From Erigeron canadensis (taxonomy: Eukaryota; Streptophyta; Magnoliopsida; Asterales; Asteraceae): a stretch of DNA of 64,000 nucleotides. Below, one piece after another: positions 56,680 through 64,000 of the stretch (its first letter is position 1; the number at the start of each line of letters is the position of its first letter). The notes under the pieces were generated by a model, which was not told the DNA's origin, did not search any database, and worked only from the letters and a program-made list of their open reading frames with translations. The DNA lies in the NCBI RefSeq assembly GCF_010389155.1, contig NC_057764.1:15624001-15688000 (forward strand). Reading direction: 5' to 3'. A program made the position numbers and the translations under genes.

Positions 56680-58200
56680 ATGATTTTGCGTTCTTCGGGG
56701 CGACCTCTTTTTAGTCCATTGAAAACTCCACCTAGACGCAGGATCAACTTCACAGTACCACCAGATTCGGACGAAGAAGGATTCTATCTAGAGGAATTCT
56801 TTGAGCTTGTACTTGTGAAAGAAGAAATGGGTGACAATCCACCAAGAGATCCAAACGACATCTGGTATGGTGACCGAACCCGAACCATTCCTACGGCTCG
56901 TGGTTCCGCTATTAGACCACCAGGTGTTGATCAAAATTTCAACTTGAAGCCCAACCATCTCAAGAGTATTGAAGAACAAAAATTTGATGGTAAGAAGAAA
57001 TGGGATCCTTATAAGCACTTAGAGAGGTTTGAGAAGTTAACTAGCCTTTATCAATATGGACAAAACCAAATGAGTGCAGTCAAACTTGAAACCTTTCCTA
57101 TCACTCTCACCGGAGATGCCGAAGATTGGTTCAATGATCTTCCTGAAAATTCAATTACTACTTGGGATCAACTCAAAGAAGCTTTTATTGGAGAGTTTTA
57201 TTCGGTTAGAACTCAAAGGCAATTGGAGAACTCGATAAGGTCCTTTGTGCAAGAAGATGGGGAAGATGTTGTTGATGCATGGATCTGATTCAAGGAAAAT
57301 GTTGAGAAATTGTCCGGGACATGAGTTGACTAAGGAAAAGTATGTTGAGCTATTCTTTGATGGTTTGAATAAGGGTTCCAAAAGAGAGATGGGGTATGCT
57401 TTCAGTGGAAGTTTTAGCAAGATCACTCCAAATGAAGGTTATGACATTTTGGAGCGTATAGTGAAAGATAATGCGGCCATGGATGACAAAAGATTTTTGA
57501 AGAATGAAAGCCGATTCAAGCAAAGTAAGGTTGCAAGAGCAGATGGAAACAACAGTTCTAGTGTCATTGATGAGATTCAAGCCTTGTCTGCAAGAATGGA
57601 TAAAGGATTTGCTAATCAAGAATCACGATTTGGATATCTTGAACGAGATGTGAAGGTGCTCACTGATGGGTGTGATCATTGTGGAAAGACACACTATTCT
57701 GAAGAGTGTCCCAACCGGGGACCTGAAGATGTTAGTTTTGTGCAGAATCAGCAAGGAGGTTTTCAGAGAAACACCGGTTTTCAGAACAGGTCATCAGGTA
57801 ACAATTCTTATAACTCTTCTTTTCCTGCTAATACTTCTCACTTTTCTGGTAACAGGTGCCAAAGGAACAATTATCAAAGTCAGCCACAGCAGCAGGAGAC
57901 TCAACAAAGCCAATGATCGGGCTCTTCTTCTTCTACTACCGATCTTAATGTCGAGTTGAGGGAAATGATGAAGCAGATGATGCGCAATTAGATGGAGACA
58001 AACACAAGTATCCAGAATATAAGGGAGGATACTAGGGAGTTGAGTGAGAGGCTAGATAGGATTAATGGTAAGGTGGAGATGAATGCCAAAAATCAGGATA
58101 TTAATTTTAAGGATCTTGAAAGTAGGATGGCTGCCATCACTAGGCCCCAGGGTGCTTTGCCTAGTAACACTCAGCAGAATCCGAAGCAGAATTAAGGGTC
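56680..58200 (+). pseudogene. gag: Athila gag
   Basis: ATG 56680. The capsid domain is typical: KFDGKKKWDPYKHLERFEKL, LTGDAEDWFNDLPENSI and WDQLKEAFIGEFY. A TGA follows DAWI at 57286 and within about ten bases the frame shifts by one, near a GGAAAATG run. The frame then continues LRNCPGHELTKEKYVELFFDG. The nucleocapsid has a knuckle CDHCGKTHYSEEC (near 57675-57715). Stops at 57914 and ~57988 interrupt a Gln/Asn/Ser-rich region, and the frame closes at 58192. Confidence 0.88.
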
Positions 58201-59208
58201 TAACAATGGTCAGAAGTACACTCCACGCCTGTTTGACAGGAGCAAGCGAAGGCCATTACTACTCGTACAGATAGATCCTATGCCCCTCCTCCTAATCCTA
58301 ATGATTTTGTTTCAGATGTGCTGGATACAGGAAATGAAGAAGTTGAAGATGTTGATGAGGAGATTGTGATGGAAGATCAACTGACTATGAAGACTCCGGT
58401 TACTCCACCGAAATTGGCCGTGACACCCGAGGCTAAGCCATATAAGCCTAAGGTTCCATTTCCACAGTGGTTCAGGAAAGCTAAGCTGAAGGAACAGTAT
58501 GATAAGTTTGTTAACATGATTAAAAATGTTCATATTAATGTTCCGTTAGTTGATTTGATACAGGGAATGCCAAACTATGTCAAGTTTATCAAAGAACTTG
58601 TGACAGATAAAGGAAAGATGGATGGGGTGGATGCAGCTTATTTGAATGCCGAGTGTTCTGCTATCTTGCAGAGCTAACAAATTCCACCCAAGCTTGAGGA
58701 TCCAGGGAGTTTCCTTATCACTTGTTCTATTCGTTCTTTGACTTGTAAGGCACTTGCCGATTTAGGTGCTAGTATAAACTTGATGCCTTACTCGGTATGG
58801 AGTAAGTTGGCTTACGGAATTTTGAGACCTACTCGCATGAGTATTCGTTTAGCTGATCATTCTTTTCAGTATCCCATTGGGATTGCTGAAAACATGACTG
58901 TCCAAGTAGGTCATATAGTGTTTCTGGTTGATTTTGTGATCCTCGAAATGGAGGAAGATACTAAGGTGCCCTTGATTTTAGGTAGACCATTCCTTAATAC
59001 CGCGGATGCTATCATCCAGGTGAAAGATAAGAAAATTTCTTTGGGTATGGGAACTGATAGAATTGTGTTTAATGTTGAAAGATTTATTAAGCATTCTTAT
59101 TCTAATGATGAGTCTTGTTTCAGGATTGATGTCATTGATGATGCTTTGGATCAGGAATTTGAAGAATTGATGGAGACTGAGGTTGATGAAGAGCTCACTT
59201 GTTTAGGA
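58201..59208 (+). pseudogene. Athila protease region
   Basis: After a frame change near 58230-58318, the frame reads a PFPQWFRKAKLKEQYDKFVNM phrase (usual before Athila protease), a TAA at 58675, and then the protease itself: ALADLGASINLMPYSVW with the Asp-Leu-Gly active site (usually D-S/T/L-G in this lineage) and VPLILGRPFLNTADAII as the C-terminal loop. It ends at 59208 where the CACTA element begins; the last codons of the open frame are transposon sequence. Confidence 0.88.
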
Positions 59209-59612
59209 CACTACTAGAAAAAATGCCTTTAATGACACCCAATGCGTGTCATAAAAGGGGTCAGATGACACGCTTTTTGGTGTCATAAATCGACCCGTCA
59301 TAAATCTTCATGACACGCTTTGCGCGCGTCATGAATTTATGACATGCTTTTATGACACTTTTTACGAGATGCTTTTATGACACTCTTTTATGACACGGCG
59401 TTTGCGTGTCATGGTTCAAATTTAAAAAAAAAAATTTTTTTTTATAAAATTATTAGTATCCACACATTAATTAGCTCATAATAGAAATAAATACACAAAT
59501 CGCAAAAGAGCGTATTTCATATATATCAAAACAATGCGTTTCATACAACTACAAGTTATTTTAAATTCTAATATTAACTATAAAAGTTTACAACCGCTAA
59601 ATTATATAAAAT

Positions 59613-59708
59613 TCAAGACCGGTAAATGAAGTTTGCCACATAATTGGCCCATTCTTCACGAACTTCATCCAAATCATCATCCATGTATTCTTTTTTACCT
59701 TCTCCGAT
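59613..59708 (-). pseudogene. CACTA protein, last exon (32 codons)
   Basis: Minus strand: acceptor TGTTTGTCAG (ending 59709), then IGEGKKEYMDDDLDEVREEW and a short end ANFIYRS with TGA at 59613. The strong codon pattern, splice acceptor and place near the transposon end support a terminal exon of a CACTA-encoded protein. Confidence 0.5.
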
Positions 59709-60317
59709 CTGACAAACACAATACATTAAAAAGGAGACAAATATATATATATATATATATATTAAAAAATAGATAATAAACAATGTTGACAATATTCAAT
59801 ATTAAGGCCCAGTATATGCTCTGCAAACAAAATGAGCATTCTTAAAGACTGAAGATCCCTTTGATATAAAACCTTAAGGCCTTCAGCTATGAATACAAAT
59901 AATATTAAATGTTGACAATATTCAATATTTGTTTTCTAGAATATTAATTTAAGAATAGTATATAGGCCACCTATGAAACCTACAATCACATGTGTTATCC
60001 CTTTGTCTCTGCTATATTTTCCAACACATGTTACTACAAGAAACTAAACGATGGGCCAATGATCTGTCCAGCCAAATCAGCAGGGATTCTTGAGTGTTTA
60101 ATGATTTGCTATCCTGATAAGAGGGTGTGTTTATATGTTTTCAAGTATGAGATATACATACTAGGCCTGCATGAAGAAAAATGCTAATACTTATCGAATA
60201 TAACAAGCGATAAATGACTCTAAGCCAATCTGCAAAGAAACTAACCTTTTAGCAAGGAATCCAACTCCTACTACCTCAGCTTTTTCTTTAATTTTACTAG
60301 ATTCGACCACCAGATGT

Positions 60318-60475
60318 TTAACTTCCTGTTCCATTTTCAAGGTCAAGTTCATTATCTACAGGCTCCTCATAACCTTCCATGGCATCAAACTCATTAAGTT
60401 CATCCTTAGGCTTTGATCTCCAGTTATAATCATATTCTCCCACCTCTGATCTCATAACCGAATTACGAATTTTCG
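60318..60475 (-). pseudogene. Possible CACTA exon
   Basis: Minus-strand frame open from 60475 to a TAA at 60318, reading SEVGEYDYNWRSKPKDELNE and then EGYEEPVDNELDLENG. The acidic composition is gene-like, but I do not recognise the domain. It is cut on its 5' side by the repeat at 60476. Confidence 0.3.
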
Positions 60476-63400
60476 TGTAACACCCCGACTACGGCGGAAA
60501 CACGAGATGCCACAGAACGACATGGTACAAAAGATTAAATGGAAAACATCTTAATTAAAGTCTTAAAACCATTCCAAATTAAACGATTACATAGTTCAAA
60601 GTAAAGTGTTAAAAATCATAACATAAGTCCAAATCCGAATAAAAGATAAACTTGTTTGCATTACAAGTCTTCGTTCACCATGCAAACACAAAGTCCAAAA
60701 GCGGTCCATAAGCAAACCTACTGCTCTAAACCTGAAAAGCATGGAGAAAAAGTGTCAACTACGAGAGTTGAGTGAGTTCATAGGTTTTTAACTAATACAA
60801 TAAGCATATATACACATCATCACAAAATAAATTAGGAATCACCAATTTCCATGTACATTTCCAATTCATCCTTTGATAATCGTTCGTTCAACTCAATTTT
60901 AACCCATGTAAATGAATCCTTGTCATATGACCACAAGGGTCTAATTCCATTATCTTAGATGAGTATATACTTGAGCCACTACTACTACCATTTTATTCAA
61001 GTCCGATTACAATCCAATAATTCAATTCATAGCACAAGCTGTCAATCAAGTGTCGTAATATTAATAACAATGATAATAATGGGTCGTGCCATGGAGACGC
61101 CCGATTATCTTAAGGTAGTTAGAACACCCGGGGGCCAGACTAGAAGTGGAGGTTGTCACGAAGGCAACCAACCTTCCAACGGTACGCTTTGGGTGGGCGG
61201 ACGAAACCTAGTTGCGCAACTAACTAACTACAGGCCTCCACTTTCGGAGTAAATAGTAGTGTACCGAACGCCGCGGTTTGACAGAACTCAAGCTCATCAC
61301 ATAAATCCTTTATTATCATTTCATACTCATATATCAAGACTCATTTCATATAACAAACTCTCTTTCAAGAAACATTGCATATATAGAAAGTAGTTTCATT
61401 TATCATGCTTTTCACCCCGAAAGTAAAACACATAAAAGAGTTTGAAAGGGGGCTATGACTCACTTGATTTGAGAGTAATAGGGGCTGATCAAATACGAGA
61501 TGTGTGCCTAGTGATTTCGTTCCCCAAGCAAGCCTAAACCATGGTATTCAAATATACACAACGTAAGTGCGTGTTACATGAACTAGTGAACTAGATCATG
61601 AGATTTATGCTAGTAGGCTTGCCTACCTTTGGTTGTTACTTAATTATGGAATCAAAGTGTATTATGATGTTCAAGATGTTTGGTTAAATTGGAATTGATG
61701 GTAAGAGTAGTTTTTGCGTTAAGCGTTTTTGCGCGTTTGTTGGAATTTCGGTATTTCGGTTTTGATTCGCGAGATTTCTTTTGCACACTTTGCTTTGTAC
61801 TATTATTTGATATTGGTACAGTAGTATTTTGGATTTTAAAATATATTTTCTGATCTATATTAATTTCCTTGATTTATTATTATTTTAATTAATTATTTAT
61901 TCCATTTATTCATTAATCAATTAAATAATTCCTTATAATTATTCTTAGGTTCTTAAATTACCTTTAAAATTTATAGATAATTATATTTTGATTATCTATT
62001 GAGTATTATGCTTCTAAACTTGTAATATTATTTATTTATTTATTTATTTAAGCTTTATTACTTATTTATTTAATAATAGTGATTAATTAATGATTTTTAA
62101 CTTAGTTAGTTATTCTTAAATTATGTAAAACTTGGTTCTTTCCTTGAAATTACTTTTCTCCAGTAGGTTTAAGTTATTTTAATCCTATTTATGTGATTTT
62201 GTCCAAGTTCATGATTTATATAATTTATTATTGATTTATTTATTCCTTAAAATCCCTTTTAAATTCACTAAATTATAAAAACACTTAGAAATCATCACAA
62301 GAGCTTTTGTCTAAAATCCCAGGCCCTTTTTAGGCAACTTTTATCAATAAAAATTTGTAATCATTCAATCTCTCTTGTGTTCTTATAATTTGAGGACTTT
62401 TAAACATAAAATCGTTTACCGAAATAGTGATTTTTGCCTCATCTCTCAACCAATTTAAATGCTTCAAAAGGGATTTTTGTTCTTATTTCATTTTGTCCAG
62501 AATATCCATCATATTTTGATGACCTAAGTCGTGATTGTGGTGGTGGTGTGCTATGTGCAATTTTGTGCTTTCGGTTGGTGATTATTTGACCCGAAAAGAC
62601 TATTTTTGAGCTTATTCTTGCCATGCATCAAATGACTTGAGTTTTATACTTTTAATATGTCATATTTCCAGTATGTTCATCACATTTTCATGGTCATATA
62701 GTTATGGTGCATGTGTGTGCTCAAAATGCATTTTAACAAGTTTTCGGTTTTCGATTTCAAGCCTATTTTGCCTTGTTTGGTTCCATAATCATATTTTTGT
62801 TATTACCATAATTTTTCCAGAATATTAACTTTGATTTCAACACATTTTTCACTTATGAAAAGCCTAGCTTCATCTCATAATCCAAACAATAATCCAACCT
62901 TCTTAAATCTAGCATATAAGCACTTAAATCAATACTTTTTAACATAAAGCTTTAACTATCAAAAATCCATCATCATAAAAAATATATTTTTCATGAAATA
63001 TTCCAGAAATATATATACAAATATTTATACATCATGTTCATCTTTTTATATAAAAAGTTACTTTACAATCTATCAACACATATCCACCTTTTTGATGCTA
63101 GCTTTTATAGATCCAACACTTTATCAATAAAATCTATATTTTTATAAATATTTCCAGAAATATTACTTTCATAATATGTATGAATATAGCCATCTTTCAA
63201 AGGAAAAATCACATCAAAGACTATTAAACTTATATCCACACTTTTGGGTCTTAAACTAGTTGAATCCTTGGATCTTTCTTCATGGATTCAACATGCATGA
63301 GCATGGAAAGAAAGATCCTATCAACTTTGCCCTCATCAAGTGTATATTCAAAAGAAAACATGAAGAAAACACAATCTTTTGTTAAAACCTTTTTAATATA

Positions 63401-64000
63401 AACAAGAACAAGATTAATCTAATAAAGAGATGAAGATATATACCCTTGAAGAACACTTTTAGATGATGAAAAATGGCAGAAATTTCGTGGCCTATACCCT
63501 TCAAAATACCCTCAATCTAGCCTTGAATTAACCCTTAATCTCTAGCTTAATCCAACCCTTGCTTAGTCTAACTTAAACCCTTATTATTATCAAGTATTAA
63601 GGTTGATTGTTGTTGGTTTTCTTCTTGTTTCTTGGCTGCCGAAAAAGAGAGAGAAAAGGGAGAGAAGAAGAGTGTTTTTGAGAGAGAATTGATTAGTGTG
63701 TGTGAAATGGGAGTGTAGTGTGTGTTGGAGTGGTGAGTTCCAAGACTTAAGGCATGCAAATTTGAAATGGAGGGATGTATGTGTGTGAAGGGGGGGGGGG
63801 GGGGCGGCCTCATGGGGGGGGGGGATTCGGAGGGGTTTTACTTTTCATTTTTTTTTATATAAAATTTTGTTGTATAAGTATAAGTGTAGGTATATGTTAA
63901 GTGTGGATTTAATTTGTAAGTGTTTTGTTAGTAAAATATAAGTAATTGGTTGTTTTAGTTAGGAATATGTATATGTGTGTATAAGTCATGTATATTTATG
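60476..64000 (-). repeat. Chromovirus-like LTR 3
   Basis: Starts on the plus strand with TGTAACACCCCGACTACGGC (minus-strand LTR end GGGGTGTTACA), preceded by TTTCG. It shares long blocks with the repeat at 39857 over about 1 kb. Far upstream on the minus strand (63790-63560) is a CT-rich, leader-like stretch ending in CAGCCAAGAAACAAGAAG, typical of a transcription start region. The remainder (61500-63550) is AT-rich and non-coding. The left boundary is good; the right one is beyond or near the window end. Confidence 0.5.
63790..63824. repeat. Poly-G runs
   Basis: Fifteen G (63790-63804) and, after CGGCCTCAT, eleven G (63814-63824), just upstream on the minus strand of the presumed LTR transcription start. 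Run lengths are error-prone in sequencing. Confidence 0.8.

Larger units (their letters stand above)
54937..59208 (+). mobile_element. Athila-type Ty3/gypsy element, 5' part
   Basis: 5' LTR (54937-56489), Athila-type primer site, gag and protease pseudogenes. A CACTA transposon begins inside the post-protease region at 59209, and RT and integrase are not in the window. Numerous breaks make it inactive. Confidence 0.85.
59209..60475 (-). mobile_element. CACTA (EnSpm) transposon, one end
   Basis: The terminal inverted repeat CACTACTAGAAAAAATGCC begins at 59209, with GGA before it as the likely 3-bp target copy. The next ~200 bp hold ten or so TGACAC(G)/(C)GTGTCA subterminal words, a hallmark of CACTA elements. 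Minus-strand exon-like coding follows. The far end is not seen: a chromovirus-like LTR interrupts at 60476. Confidence 0.8.

Noticed and set aside
40940..61262. TAGTAGTG words as the missing CACTA right end
   Set aside because: They lie inside a block (GTAAATAGTAGTGTACCGA) shared by two LTR-like repeats and lack the CACTA subterminal repeats.
63568..63813. 81-codon minus-strand ORF
   Set aside because: It reads through a poly-G tract and a CT-rich LTR leader; low complexity.

Overview
This is AT-rich nuclear DNA from a flowering plant. Plant tRNA-iMet primer sites, CACTA and Helitron ends, T-tailed SINEs, plant TATA/5' leader architecture and a small MGNCC-type plant protein all point that way. 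The sireviruses and Tat/Athila elements look like those I associate with the daisy family (Asteraceae), but that is from memory and was not checked. Nearly everything is transposable-element DNA, much of it nested. I find one convincing host gene, a small lipid-anchored-type protein at 29850-30254 on the minus strand.

Layout. 1-3656: 5' half of a minus-strand Ty1/copia sirevirus (copy A) with a deletion joining integrase to gag. 3657-19082: a plus-strand Ty3/gypsy Tat element (integrase piece, an antisense ORF, polypurine tract, 3' LTR) split by a TIR-type DNA element (4395-17547), which is itself split by a complete 12.5-kb sirevirus (copy B, 4731-17222, both LTRs, near-matching 5-bp target duplication). 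19083-20500: AT-rich DNA with a SINE bounded by a perfect 15-bp target duplication. 20500-24297: a second Tat element (LTR, gag, protease, RT). 24300-27800: gag and 5' LTR of another copia element, minus strand. 28227-29176: a plus-strand LTR interrupted by a SINE. 29734-29763: Helitron 3' end beside the host gene. 32418-36057: a DNA transposon with perfect 8-bp target duplications holding two solo LTRs. 36066-41590: AT-rich repeats and chromovirus-like LTR remnants. 41588-50037: a second, diverged sirevirus (copy D), 3'-truncated. 50968-54740: a complete short non-autonomous LTR element carrying only a coiled-coil ORF. 54937-59208: Athila LTR, gag and protease, cut by a CACTA element (59209 onward), which is cut in turn by a chromovirus-like LTR running to the window end.

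The most interesting system is the 3' cargo of the sireviruses. Copies B and D both carry, downstream of pol and in the same orientation, a homologous accessory reading frame outside gag-pol. In B it spans 1,251 codons interrupted only by two amber (TAG) codons, while gag-pol of the same element has several frameshifts and mixed stops. In both copies the frame is preceded by a plant-type TATA box, a CT-rich leader and upstream blocks conserved in sequence and spacing, which suggests that it is transcribed from its own promoter. A second theme is that several unrelated elements here carry clusters of short palindromic words in their non-coding parts.
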